Shown: positions 32,971 through 45,917, counted from the first letter of the stretch. The stretch is 64,000 bases of DNA from Hormiphora californensis (GCA_020137815.1 CM035350.1:9068265-9132264); one strand, 5' to 3'. The notes: generated by a model not told the origin, from the letters alone. Made by a program: numbers and translations.

Positions 32971-33112
32971 ACGATAGATCTTGTGTATGATGTATTCAAA
33001 ATTCTATTCAAATCTCACAATTTTGACAAAATATTTTTCTATCATCACAGTCGACGTTTTGTAAGGTCCAATAAAAATAGTCTACTCGGAATGCTGTCCG
33101 AACACAACCCAA

Positions 33113-34131
33113 TTATACACACCAACCCGGGCCCCAACCACAACCCAAATAATCGCAATCGGATCTAACTCCGTCACAGTCGCCGTCCGTCTTACATTTG
33201 TGATTTCCCCCGGAAGCCCTTTGATAACACCATTTAGTACCTCCGCACCATTTCCAGCATTTCCCACACCAACAGCCATCACTTTCAGCTCCTGAAACAG
33301 GGGGGGGGGGTAATTGGTACTCATTTCATTTCATGATTTACTGGAACCTCAATTTACCGGATTATAGTACAATATAATATAATAATATATATACCCTGCT
33401 AACTTAAATAATGCGCCAGTGGCGAGAAGTCCCACTAGCGCGCTCTCGATAACCAGCCAGTCCAGCGGCAGATTATTTCCCACTGGCAGGTTATTTATTT
33501 TTAACTCCTATGTTACATTCAAAGTGTGTGTAAATGATCAGTTCTTACTGAAATACAGAGGGAACACTGTTTGGAAGAGTTACACACTAAATTGGAGAGA
33601 AAGAAACAACACATTCCGTCAATTACTCTCTCTCTTTATCTTCCCTTTTGTTTCACTATCTCAATTCCTCTGTGTTATGTCTGGCATGCCCCATATCTTG
33701 TTATTTCTTTCTCTCTCTCCTTAGTAACTGTTACCAAACAATGTACACTCAATTGAGAGATGTTTTTGACTGTTTCTCAGTTCTCTTTGTGTGTTTTGAT
33801 TAGTGTTCTCTCTCTTGTTAGTGTGTAATACTTGTAACAAACAACTAAAGCAGGGTATATAACCCATAAACTCTTGCCACAGACGCGTTATAGGTTTAAA
33901 CCCCTCCGCCTCTCCCTCGGCTACGCCTCGGGATCGTCGTCGTGATTTAAACCAGTTTATCCGCCAGTGGCGGATAAACTACAGCTACCTTCTCCCAGCG
34001 GCGCGCTGGGAGAAAGGTATCTGAAATAACGCGCCACTGGCAAGAGTTTATGCCTCATGTATATGGGTCTTACCAGCTTCGCTTGGTAGCACGAATAACA
34101 GAACTAGAAGGGTGCACAAAATCAGTTTCAT
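33113..34131 (-). CDS. Small secreted Cys-rich peptide (10 Cys)
   Basis: Two exons: 34131-34074 (signal peptide MKLILCTLLVLLFVLPSEA) and 33291-33113, joined in phase, giving 78 residues. The mature part is short, Gly/Trp/Asp-rich and has ten cysteines (CWCGKCWKWCGGTKWC, then three further clusters), so five disulfides are possible. I do not recognise the family. The spacing suggests a compact disulfide-rich fold of the kind used by antimicrobial, inhibitor or venom-type peptides, but function is not inferred. The exon 2 region also reads open in another frame, which I treat as a shadow because only this frame matches the donor phase and is cysteine-patterned. The ~780-bp intron contains a MITE-like element. 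Confidence 0.6.
33410..34056. repeat. MITE-like inverted repeats in intron
   Basis: CATAAACTCTTGCCAC at about 33888 pairs with TGGCAAGAGTTTATG at about 34040, giving a ~165-bp hairpin-type element. Its interior includes the self-complementary CCGCCAGTGGCGG and CCCAGCGGCGCGCTGGG. A related GCGCCAGTGGCG word near 33413 suggests nested or repeated insertion. Confidence 0.55.
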
Positions 34132-34325
34132 AGCGGTGTAGTAGTAGTAGTTGAGCAAAGAAGAATATTATTGAACTGCATAGAATGTCGGTTGGTACTT
34201 CTTATAGCACCTTAGGTCAACCGATCCTTACTCTCCAACATGGATTGCTGTCCCCTTAGAGCACCACGTGGGCACCATGTGGGTATAAAGCACCTTTAAG
34301 TCACTAGTGCGAAATATTAAACCAT
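34132..34325 (-). promoter_or_regulatory. Duplicated promoter region, copy B
   Basis: Upstream of the Cys-rich peptide gene and homologous to 32749-32970. It shares the E-box CACGTG (34265-34270), the adjacent CCATGTGG word, and the ATATTCTTCTTTGCTCAA stretch just before the start codon. Confidence 0.45.
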
Positions 34326-35079
34326 GCCGTTCATTATTCTATCCGAGGGTGAATGAACGCTTTGAGCTATGTGAGAGCACACCTTTACTGATGCACGTAT
34401 CACACTTCGTTTAATTTAAGTCGTCAGTTAGCACGTGCCGTTGTATATCTCCCCATGAGCAGGTCATCCTCCAGACGCAGCGATCACAAACAAACAAACA
34501 AACAAACAAACACCATATGAGGCCGTTATATGAGTCGTGGACAAAATATCATTAGTTTATAACTTGCAGTGGTGCTCCCTACGTTATATTGGCCGCTCAC
34601 ATTATTAGCGTCCACGACGTCTTTTTGACAGTTTAGGGAATACTATGCATCTTATTCACCACCCACATTTTGGGACCCACCGCAGTCAACATATTTTATG
34701 GGCCAAAGTGATCATGATAGAAACTAACAAACGGTGAGAGAGACTAGATTACATTTGTATTGTTTTCTTCCATCACAATTAAATGATTAAAATAATGACG
34801 AAAAATAGATTAAAGGCTAGAACTAATTTACATCAAAAATTAACAGTTTTACAAGTTAATTACAACTACAGTTTCTCGGTTATCGTCTTGTGGCCAGTTC
34901 AACTTGTGCACGAACGGTCCTATGCTCCTCAACATTCTTGCAGCTGCAAGAGACTTATTATAAAGTGTTAGATATCCAACTATTAGTTTCACTTACCCGA
35001 TACATGCAGATAAGCAAAAATCATTACACGTCATTATGAACAGTATTTTTAGCTAGTTTTATTTGTCCAGTTTGAAGAT
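34326..35079. other. Intergenic, no gene recognised
   Basis: Contains a short (CAAA)n tract at about 34488-34513 and AT-rich sequence. No exon or RNA gene is supported. Confidence 0.4.
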
Positions 35080-36875
35080 CTACAAAGAGTTGCCAATAGA
35101 GTCTTTTGGATTAACAGCAGCGGAATGTCTCACTTTTAGAAGTTTTCTAGCCTCTTCCTTGAAATCAGGCAGGGTGAAGAGGAAAATGAGGGGGTTCAGG
35201 GAGGAATGGATGTACCAAAGAACGTGGAATGCCATCCCAATAGCGTTAGGAATCGTCGTTATGACCCCTGTGGAGATATGATCATATAGATTGAAACAGA
35301 TTAATGATGCCCTATAGTACGGCTTGAAGGGCGTAGAGCGTGTATAATATTAGCATATTGCTATTCCGTGTTGTTACCTGCATACATGAGCAGTCCAAGA
35401 CAGACAACAGGAAAGTTGAACACCAGCACCAGAGCGATGATACAGAAGATGGTCATGGAGAGTTTCATTCCCTTTGGCATCGTCTTCTTCTTGTTGTTGT
35501 TCCTCACCTCATCTGGTTTATTATGTACTGCCACGTGTGAATTACTCACACTACTCTCCAGAGCCACACTCGTTACCAAGATCTCTGCTAGGGAGGAGAG
35601 GCATTATAGTACGGTTAGGAGGAGAAGACCGGTTAGAAGTAATCCGAGGAGAGTATATATCTGTCTAGTGTCTGTGCACAGACACTAGACAGATGGAACA
35701 GTCGTGATTCAACTTCAGCTTTCTATTAGCACACTTTTCAAGACTAAGTACGGTTCAGTGTCGACTGTTTCCCCCGTTATATTATTGGAAATTCAGAGAA
35801 TGTTACTAACTAGAAGCAATCACACTTACTCTTTTTCTTCGCTTTGTTAGACTTCTTCTTATTATGGATGATGGTCCACCCAACGTAGAATATGTTACCA
35901 TAGCACCAAAATGTTACAATTATCGGAGGGAAAAAGGCCACGAGCGAGAATATGAGGAACCATTGATCCGCGAAGACCCCCTTGATCTTTAGCCCACATG
36001 AGAATGTGGATGGACTGTACCTAGTAGGGGTGGAGAGGAGGTGGTGGGTGTTTTAGAACCTGATTGCAATTTGAGAATCAAAGCGGGGTCTGGCGGCAGA
36101 CAGCTAGACAAGTATCCCCAGTGTTACTACCAAAATATACTGTGAAGAATTTTCAGCTTACCCGTACTCGGCGACTCCTAGAACAGGGGGGAATGAGAGG
36201 AGGGCAGAGATTAGCCAAGCTACCAATGCCATCGTTTTGATAACGTGTGGCCGCATCCACCTCCTGTAGGCTGTCACCTTCGTAATCCGCACATATCTGA
36301 ATGGGGGAGAGTCATATTAAAAATGGAATAGGATTCATATTTAAAATGGTTTGTATCTTGTTCAGATAATGGTTGCACAGTTCTCGAACTAAAAGTATTG
36401 ATTTGCTGAAGGACCGCTCAATTGGCGTATCATCATCCATTACTTACCGCTCAAGGCTTATCATCATGATAAGGTACATGCTGGTAACGAGGCAGATGTT
36501 ATCCAAGAGGGCGGACATCATACAGAGTGCTTTACCAAACAACCAGCTGTTCGTCACCATGGAGATAGCCACGGCAACCATGCTGCAACATCCCACAAAC
36601 ATGTCTGAAGCAGAGTGAGATTATATTGATTTAATTCAATAGGAATTCCTGGTGATTATACAGATACCGTACCAGATCATATATCATGCAGTATACGTAC
36701 CGGCAACTGCAATATTGGCGATCAAAGTGTTGGCGTTCTTCTGAAGGGAATGTCTCCGAAGGTAGAGGAGGACGATGAGAAAGTTCCCGAAGGTTGCCAT
36801 GACAGCCATAAGAAACATTATAGTTGCCATTAGCAACCGAATATCTTGAGGTGTACTTTCCGGTGCTCCAGACAT
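35080..36875 (-). CDS. Rhodopsin-like (class A) GPCR
   Basis: Six exons: 36875-36701, 36604-36448, 36296-36162, 36020-35830, 35587-35378 and 35267-35080. Phases match and the total is 1056 nt, giving 351 residues. Class A marks: GNFLIVLLYLR (TM1 Asn), LIANIAVADMFVG (TM2 Asp, formed across the exon 1/2 junction), ECL1 Cys (FGKALC), ISLERY in place of DRY after TM3, ECL2 Cys (TFSCGL), a basic third loop (NNNKKKTMPKG) before TM6, and HSSLNPLIF in TM7. Exon 5 uses a CTAG acceptor three bases upstream of a competing CAG. The ligand class cannot be told; the pattern is generic amine/melatonin/peptide-like. Upstream is a long CT microsatellite. Confidence 0.9.
35660..35693. other. Perfect 34-bp palindrome in GPCR intron
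   Basis: TCTGTCTAGTGTCTGTG followed directly by its reverse complement, with no spacer. It lies in the intron between exons 4 and 5 of the GPCR and could extrude as a hairpin. Confidence 0.9.
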
Positions 36876-37215
36876 GTCTTATCTAGAAGTGATAGAGTCG
36901 ATAGATTTAAGTGATCTCTAAAAATCAATAGGAGTAAGAAATATTGACTGATCAAGATGCAGTGATATGTTGTAACAGGGAATTGCAAAGAATGATTCTA
37001 GTAGATCTAATCCAGTATCTCCACCTACGCTATAGAGAACGAACAACCAATCAGAACTCGTTATTTAGGTCACGTGACTGGTTATCAGCCAATCAGGGAC
37101 CTGATTCTATAATAGAGAACGGAAAGCCAGTAGGTGGGGTAACATCCGTAAGCTTGCATTGGTGGCATTAGGGAAAGCAGCTGTAGTGGATTCGCACTGT
37201 CAGAACATACCATGT

Positions 37216-37217
37216 GA

Positions 37218-37316
<99 letters not shown>

Positions 37317-37330
37317 TCTCTTCTCTCTCT

Positions 37331-37361
<31 letters not shown>

Positions 37362-37367
37362 CTCTCT

Positions 37368-37414
<47 letters not shown>
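37216..37414 (+). repeat. Long CT microsatellite
   Basis: About 200 bp of (CT)n with occasional TT or CC interruptions, between the GPCR start and the lectin gene. It produces long Leu/Ser or Glu/Arg open frames that are not genes. Confidence 0.95.
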
Positions 37415-37418
<4 letters not shown>

Positions 37419-39949
37419 TCTTGACTCGCTTTTGTTGCATTTACTAATGTCACCTTGCTGCCACACGTGAAAATTAATTAGAAAACCAAACCCCAGGGGG
37501 TGGTTCATTGACGAGATGCTGCTACCATGACGAACAGCTCTCGTTGGCAAAAGATGCAGCGTTCGTGTTCTCCTCCTTTTTGGGGTGAGAGAGAGAGAGA
37601 GAGGAGGAGAGAGAGAAAGGAGGAGAGAGGGACTTAGGGAGTAAGAGATGGAGAGATTCGAGGGGTGGGAGAGGGAGAGGGAGTAAGAGATGGAGAGATT
37701 CGAGAGGTTGAACGTCAGAAATAAAGTAAGATGGAGAACAAATGAGTTGGATGCAGCAATGTGAAAGTGGGATAGAAATAGAGCAGAGACGAATAAATGA
37801 CTTATAAACGGCATCTTTTTAATATCTCAGTTTTTGCTCTCCCCTCTTGTCATTTCTTTTCTTCTCTTCTTCTCGATCTCGGTGGGGGTCCTCCAATAAA
37901 GCATTATTTCAAACCGGAAAAGGGGAGGATGCATGCTGATTGAATGATTGAACATGTTGGGAGGAATTGACAAGTAAAAAGACATAAAAGATTCGATTGG
38001 GATTCAAATGTGTGTGCGTCACGAGAGAGAAGAAAAAACTAGGTTTTTGCTCGAAAACCTCATGCTTATTATCATGCCTCCAGCAGCATGTCAAACCCAA
38101 GCCGCGGCCGTGTTATCTCTGTGACGCAGTTTGTATAATCACCTCACCATGCCATGTCAGGTGAGAGAGGGCGGGCCCTTACAAATTATCCCGGGCCATC
38201 ATGTGATTTTCACCACAAGACGCCATACTCACCCTGGTACTTGAGTGGCACCCAACCATAGATAACAAATTAACAAAGCCTCACATGAGATGGGAGAGAG
38301 ATGGCCCAGTGGTCTCGTGCGTAAACAAGAATTATTTTGGTAGCAATCACATGAGAGCGGCTCCTGTAACTTAATTGTGGTGCTGGAATTTTCTCCAGAA
38401 ATAACCATGACCAACCTGTTTTTAACACAGTATACAGGGTTCCATGCTTATCTGCCCATGCAGTACCGGCACTCTCAGACAATGGCTATACGCGTTTGCG
38501 TCATTACAAGCAAGCATTCGCACAAAAAGGATCAAGTGTTCATGCCTCCCAGAACAGATCGTAAAGCAGATGTGCCCTACGAAGAAGAAGATTAAATACT
38601 GGGTGTCAAAAGTTGGCCAAAACTGCACGTTTTATACCCCCTCTATTGTGTGCTGGTATAATGCATTCATTATTCAAGTGCTCCTAGCGTCTGTTATATA
38701 AGGGGGATGTCAAGATGGTGACATGTGCCCGCCACACGTGGAATAGAGTGCCCTCTGAAGGACCAGATGGTGTCTATAGCCCTTCATTAGCAGCTTGAGC
38801 AGTCCATTATGAGAAATGGCAGGCTAGACTGCAGCTGGCATGGCTTCTAGAAGATTCGGTGGTTATTTTCTGTCACAATAAACGTCACAGAAAACCCTTG
38901 GTCATTTACAAACACAACGAAGGGAAAGGGATACGCTGAATTGAGGCTGTTGTAGTATAATAGCGGTAGTAGCCTTGAATTGAGTTTCCTGATCTGTCCA
39001 TAGCATCCAGGGCTGTCTGATAATTTCAAGAGCTTAGAACTATAATAATTAATCAATCCCATTGCCATTCTCATAGGGGTCAAGGGATGCCGATAAACAA
39101 TTTTCTAACCATCAACAACAGCAATGTGTGGACTGCTGTACTGCTCATGCTCCTGCCTCCTAGCCTTTCTCTCTCAGATGTAATTAATAATATTATATGG
39201 CTCAGGGCTCTGCTGCCCTCTTTAGTCTTCATTTAATATATAAGACCCATGAATGTAGGTGCTGCACTGTACGAGACTTTTGGCTTTTGAAAATAAAAAG
39301 TTGAAACTAAAGTGAAGGCGCATAACCGCTGAATGGAAAGAATGTTCCCTCTTATCGCTTGCATAGTTCTCTAGATCAAAGGTCATCACTCATCCCATCC
39401 TCACAAAATGAGTGGCCGGTCATAGGATCAATCTCCAGTGCCACTCCAATTTATCCAGATTTCCGTAAGAGCGGTTGCAGTATCGAGACAGAGAGGACAG
39501 AAGAGGACAGAAGGACAGAGGGAGAGAGAGGGCACCAGTATATATCAGTAGCTAGTAGCTCAGATGGGGCAGGGAAGCTGTAGGGTGACCTTGTGTTTTT
39601 GTTTTGAAGCCCCACCCCGGTAGAGTGATTAGCAGTACGAATAAGTGCATTACAGGGTTCAATATATTCCACTCACGCGTTGAGAGACTTGTGACGAATT
39701 CAGGAGCTGATACAGGAGATAGTCAGAGAGAGAATCAGAGAGAGAGTCAGAGAGAGAATCAGAGAGAGAGAGAGAGAGAGAGAATCAGAGAGAGAAAGAA
39801 AGCAAGCATAGATCGATGTATTATAGAAGTCAAGGGGGTGTAATATTACAAGCGTTTTAAAGATAAGAACACGTTGCATGGGTATAAAACCTTGCTCTTT
39901 TGAACCTTCTAACCAATATAGCTTTTATTTCTAGTTTTTAGTTTACATC
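37415..39949. other. Intergenic, no gene recognised
   Basis: Contains GA-rich tracts (37590-37700, 39490-39530, 39715-39805). A segment near 38100-38230 is somewhat GC-richer. Short open frames on both strands lack domains and splice context. The promoter of the lectin gene should lie in the last few hundred bases. Confidence 0.45.
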
Positions 39950-42900
39950 ATGTTTAGCGTAGTATTAGTTTTTGTGTTTTGTGTTTTTCTTAGGGGTAAG
40001 TTTAACGAAAATATGTTATCCTAAGTGTCACAGTATACCTCCTAAAAGTGAAAACGTCACACACAAGTCTTTAGAAAGTTATCCAGGTCTGTAACGTCTC
40101 TATTTAGGTGGTGCAGCATCATGTGAAGCAGGGTGGAGAAAGGATCCAGATTCTAATACATGTCTCAAGTTCTTTCCAGCCAAGCAAACCTGGAGCAACG
40201 CCAGAAATAGGTTGGAAATGATAGACACATGTAGTAGACTTCCAATTGTTGGATCCCGATTTACGGCCGGGATATTCGGGGTTAAGGATTTTAGTTTTTA
40301 CCCGGTATATCGGGATCAAATAATTTTCTAACTACTACTCCCTTGATACAGTTGTCTCCGGCAAAACAGTATTCTGGTGGCAGTCCACAGTCAGAACTCC
40401 AATGACTTCATCACCAAGAATATCACGGGAGGTATCCGAAGCTGGATCGGCCTTCACGTCCAGAAGTAAGTTGTTATTTCAAGACAATCAAGAAGGAACT
40501 AAATAAACTTTTGAAGCCCTTTGGCTCTTTTATACCCCAGCAGACAAATTAACTTTCGCAAAGTTGGGGAGGGGCTTGCCAAAGAACTAGACCAATTAAT
40601 ATGCAGTTTTTAACAGGAATGTTCTCGACGAACAACTGTCCCAAAACTTTTTTGATGGTGAAGATTGGAAGACTAATTCTTGGGTGTGGAGTCTGAAAAC
40701 TCGGTCCCCACTATAATATTCCACTGCACATAAACAACCATCTCCTAACTAACTCATCTCTCCCTTCTCTAGTTCCACTCGGGATGACTGGAGGTGGTCC
40801 AGTGTGGCATCCCCTGTGGAGTACCTGAACTGGGCTGATGGAGAACCCAACAACCACCTCTCCCTGATTTACGGCTCAGAGGAGTGCGTCGAAATAGAGG
40901 ACAGTTCGGGGGAGTGGAACGATGAAAACTGCGACTCACTTCGGCCTTACGTCTGTCAGAAAAGTAAGAGCAGTTGTTGTAGCTTTAAGGTATTACGGCT
41001 TTGAAAAATATTTGTAAGTTGTAACTCGTACCAGGTTAAGAAGACAGGCTTATTGTAGGGTTATTGTCAGGGAGACACACGTTATAGAAGACACTCTGCT
41101 TTCATTAACCTAGTTGTATATTGATATGAAATAACAAGGCACAAGGGATGATGAGCTGGTGAGAGGGGGTAACAGAAGTATCCTTTTATGGGGCTCGATT
41201 ACACAAAGCTGCGTGCACTACATTGTTCTCTCAACAGCTAACTAACCTCCCCCCTAATTTTAGGTTTGGGTTGTCCTAGCAACCTGGTGGAGGGATACAG
41301 TGATAATACAACCCTGGCAAGCTCAGGAGACCAGCTGTCAACCAAGGCCCACTGCATGACAGGATACAGAGCTGATAAAAGGACAGTCAACGCGACCTGT
41401 CAGGCTGACTCAAAATGGGCTATCGACAAGTTTCATTGTTCAGGTAAATGAAATATCATTTTTGTCCTTGGTCACGTATCAAGTTCGAACTAAGTATTGA
41501 GGTTAAAGGAGAGATTGTTATAATTGGCATGAAATGAAACATCAATGGCGAGTAGGAAAACACGTGAAGGAGAGAGAGGAAGATCAGTGAGAAAGAGAAC
41601 ATACACAGAAAGAATAGAGACAGAGAGAATACAGAGCGAACACAGAAAGGGGGGTGATGCTACGGGCTTGAAGAAGAAGTGTATCAAATCATATTAGATT
41701 GGGAAAGCAGTGAGGGTGTGATCTGCATACGTTTAGACTGTGATGCATAATATGAGAGAAGAAAAATAGAGAACGTACATCTTAGAGACAAAGACGAACA
41801 TCTTTTTTACGGAGAGTAATTTGAAATTTCGTGATGAGTATGATTAGTAAAACACTATGACTGGATTCATAGTATCCAAGAATAGATTTGAATTAATTTA
41901 GAAAATTCTTGAGCATCTTTCTGTGGGTAGAGAACTTTGTAATCATGATGGGTTAACACACGATATATACCCTAGTGATGAAATAAAACAGAAAAGTGCT
42001 TGGTGGGTCGTAAGAAGATATTAATGACTTACTTCTTGTCTCGATCGGCTTGATACACCAATGTATCTCTCTCTCTCTTTCTCATCCTCTCTCTTTCTCA
42101 CCCTCTTTCTCATCCTCTCTCTTTCTTCCTTTGACTACGTTCTAGAAAGCATTTATTATCGTTGTCGGACAGCCATAAAAACTCCGATAATTTTCAAAGA
42201 GCAGCTGTATGCACTAGAACATATACCTATATTTAGTCGAGAGATAGAGAATATTTATAGATGAAAAAAGAAGGGCACTGCTATAGCGTGTGGACCACAT
42301 GTAGGTAGGAGACCTAATTTATCTCTGCTGATGAATAAACGCAGCATAGCCTAGAAGAGATTAGAGAAGATAGAAAATGGGAGATACATAGCTGATATAG
42401 GACCCTCTCTCTCTCTAAGCATATATTATATGCCAACAAATTCTGCAGAACCATGGGGGTGCAGTACAAGTACTTCTATCATCTTACATGAATGCCCATG
42501 GTCTCTTCAATGCAGTAGTACCTCTATAGCGTCATCAATGAGGGGGGGGCCGGGGGGGGGGGTAATGAACAATGATACCAACTAAATAGCTAGCCTCATG
42601 ACAACACTACAGTATACTGGTACTGACCTACTGATAACTTCATCACATGGAGCCTAGAATCTAGGAGATTAATCAACTAGATCTATAGTTGATTAATCTC
42701 CTTGCAATATGTCACGACTATCTCTCACTAGTAGTTGATAGTGACAACACATGAACTATCTCCCACTATTACAGAGATACACTGCAGCGACCCGAGGACT
42801 ACTTCTCTACACAACGGCCGTCTCTATATTGATCCTGGACAAGGGGTTAGTACTAATATAATATGATTACAGTCGAACCCTTATTTACCACCCCCCCCTC

Positions 42901-45332
42901 CTATTTTAGTAGAACCCCGATGTCTAGGAAATTAGCGATACGGGGACAAAGCTAAAGATACCAGTAGATACTGTTTAATGTGTCTGACTTGGCATTTACC
43001 TGTTACCCGCAGTCCGCAATCCTCCCCCCGCCCCCTCGCCTGGATATATTATAACAATATAATTATGTCTGCCCCTCCCTTCTCCTATCTGTGTTACTCA
43101 AATCTTATCCATCCACCCTCATTTCACGAATCATATCCTTACCCCTCTCTTCTCCTCTCACATGTGTACCCTATCTTACCCCACCACCCTCATTTCACGA
43201 ATCCTATCTTACCCCTCATTTCACGAAACCTAACATACCCCTCTCCTAACCCCTCCCTCCCCTCCTCCAGCCGTACAGTGTGGGTGCAAGGATAAGTTAC
43301 AACTGTGAGCTGGGTTTCACTCTACACGGTAACGAGGTCAGCATCTGCCGAGACATTGACGATTCAATTCCCTTCGCTGTCTGGGACCAGCCGCCTATCT
43401 GCCTCAAGAGTAAGTAAACTACTGTCATAGCTATCAGAAGTTTGGCACTATAATTAAAATTTAGTTGTAGAGAATTCATCCTTTAGCACTTGCCCTACCC
43501 TAGTGTTTCAGGGCTAAATAGCCGTGACTGAAAGCTAAGGTTCAGTTTCTCCCGTTGTTGTCGATTGATATCTAGTCAAAAGAGGCATATAAGCTGTTTT
43601 GTATGACTTGAAATATTCGCTCTTGTACGATCGGTTCGATCATAACCAACTCAAGCATCCGATCGGATCGGATGCTTGAGTTGGTAATGAGATTACCCCT
43701 CAACGCGAGCTACTGGAGCGTAATAGGGATGAATTCGTAACTAAATCTGTGAGGGTGTATTCTCAGGAAATAAAATAACAAAATATCGGCCACACACATA
43801 TATATGTAATGAATGCAGCTGCAACGGCGCCGATATAAAGCCTGATTGGCTCCAAGAGGAAGATAGAGTGAGGGGGAGATAGAGTGAGGGAAGAGAGAGG
43901 GAGAGAGAGGGAGAGAGAGAGAGGGAACTTGTCGCGACGTCGGGAAATATGATGAAATGAAACTTGGTGTGAGATGCTTTAGTGGCATGCATGCAGTTTC
44001 GTGTCACTTAATGCCGCGAGGTATACTGAATGTGTTCCCTTGACAACAGTGAATGTCTCCATAGCAACGGTTAAACAGCTTCACCGATGGGAAGTATCAA
44101 TCAATACAAGAATCACGTACTGAAACTCTCTCTACATTTATTGCTTCTTTAGAATGCCTATATATCACTCCTTCACTAGATTCCCCCTGAATCTCAAGCT
44201 ATCCCCCCCCCCCCTAAATGGCACCCCCTCCCCCCTAAATCCCCCCCCCTAAATCTCACCCCCCCCCCCCCCCACCCCTAAATCTCACCCCCATCCTCAG
44301 GCCCAACGTGTGACCCAGGCTGGATGAGCTACAACAACTACTGCTACCACGTGGTAGAGGAGTACATGGAGTGGCATGATGCGGATATCCACTGTCAACA
44401 TCTCGGACCCAACCCTAGCGCCTGGGTTAGTAGATAGGATGAAGCACTTATATTAGAAAGTGGAGCGGCAGGTAGTGATAAGTGAGCTACAGTTTGTCAT
44501 GGAATGAAAGACGTGAGTAGCCACTGATCAACTCCCACCAGGCAAGATTGGTAACGGTTACGCTCGCCTCCGAGAATAGGATGATTATGGATCAACTAAT
44601 GCCCAACTCAACGGAACGAATTTGGATTGGGCTACATGATGTGTGAGTATGAATCCCATTAACATGATTGTTTCAACACATTGTTGCCCCATTTTTTGTG
44701 CTCTCCCTCTCTTTCTCCCTCTCTCATTCCCTTTCTGTCTCTCTCTATCCCTCCCTTTCTCTCCCCCTCTCCTTTACAACCATTAGTTGTGTCTCAATTC
44801 ATTCATGAACGCTAAAACTCGCGACTCTACTACAGTCTGCGTCACATTTTAACACCCTTAATGATCACCCTTTCGCTTTCTTCCAATCAATCAACTCCCC
44901 AAATTTTATCACCCCCATGTCGTTCACTATCTCTCCCCAAACAGTATGCCCCATCCTCTGTCAGGCCAATGCTCTGACAGCCCATCCTACCATCACTCTT
45001 CCAAATAGAATGTTCCATCCTTTCACTACCACCTCTCCCGAAATAATATGCCCCATTCTACCATCTCTCTCCAAGTAATATCCAATCTTACCCCCTAAAT
45101 CCTAATCCTACCCCCTCTCCCCCGATTCAGCCCGGAGGAAGGAGTGTGGGAATGGACGGACAACTCTGCTGTCAGCTGGAAGAACTGGGCCCCAGACGAG
45201 CCCAACAATGGAGGCCTCATCTTTATCGGAAATGAGGACTGTGTCGAAATGGATCTTGCCACGGGGCTCTGGAACGATGAAGAATGCGACCGGAGGAGGA
45301 AGTTTGTGTGTGAAAAATTCGTCGCTAATTAG
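39950..45332 (+). CDS. Secreted C-type lectin, CTLD-CCP-CCP-CTLD
   Basis: Ten exons: 39950-39995, 40108-40210, 40352-40465, 40773-40963, 41264-41443, 42775-42845, 43271-43409, 44301-44425, 44542-44642 and 45131-45332. Phases chain and the total is 1272 nt, giving 423 residues. Exon 1 is a signal peptide (MFSVVLVFVFCVFL). Exons 2-4 form a C-type lectin domain (CEAGW, WSNARN, WIGLH, WADGEPNN, WNDENC). Exon 5 is one CCP and exons 6-7 a second. Exons 8-10 form another lectin domain (WIGLHDV, WAPDEPNN, WNDEEC). Both lectin domains keep EPN and WND, the calcium-site residues that in known CTLDs favour mannose/GlcNAc-type sugars. There is no membrane segment. The two CTLDs share intron positions and could cross-link glycans; the CCPs probably act as spacers or protein-binding modules. 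A role as a soluble pattern-recognition lectin is inference. Confidence 0.93.
42664..42701. other. Intronic hairpin
   Basis: GGAGATTAATCAACTA and its exact reverse complement separated by six bases, in lectin intron 5. Confidence 0.85.
42869..42960 (+). mobile_element. pogo-like terminus
   Basis: A TA followed by CAGTCGAACCCTTATTTACC resembles the CAGTCGGACCCCGATTTACC ends at 9262 and 18674. Only one end is recognisable within lectin intron 6. Confidence 0.4.
43646..43684. other. 39-bp intronic palindrome
   Basis: CCAACTCAAGCATCCGATC, one G, then the exact reverse complement, in lectin intron 7. Confidence 0.9.
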
Positions 45333-45859
45333 ATGGATATCAGACAGTCGTTTTGTTTTTTTAGATCTCACTGGAGATTTTGAGGTGAACTGGTGCTTTA
45401 GTGCTGTGGTTCTGCTCAAATGAACTTTTTGTGGCTGACGACTGTGTGTGAGTGTGTGATAGAATTGCTCCGACCCTGATCACTTTTTTTCTGTCATTTT
45501 GTACGATAGATAAAAACTTGACAAAGATTTATAATGAGAACGTGTTCGTTTCAATTTGAACATGAGCACAAGAATCGTGCGGATCGCTGAGGAAGAAAGA
45601 GAAATATATCATGGCGTGGGCTCGAGTTACGACAAAATGGATAGCATATATCAAAGCAGAACTCAAACCAAACGGTGAACAACACACTCACAACAACACT
45701 GTGGGGCCCCATTAGCAAGATGAAATTAAAACACGTGCTTCTCTTGGACACATGTGGGATATATCCGAGCACAGTGAGCTTCTGCAGTCTAACCTATTGA
45801 ATTCATGAACCATAACACATATCTCTCTCTATCTCTATCTCTCACTCACTCTCTCTCTC

Positions 45860-45917
<58 letters not shown>

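Noticed and set aside
33082-33324. 80-residue minus-strand frame reminiscent of a vWA strand (KVMAVGVGN)
   Set aside because: The phase-compatible frame from the signal-peptide exon gives a cysteine-patterned peptide instead, and the vWA resemblance is limited to a few residues.
37085-37814. Glu/Arg- and Leu/Ser-rich open frames
   Set aside because: Translations of CT/GA microsatellites with no domain or splice support.
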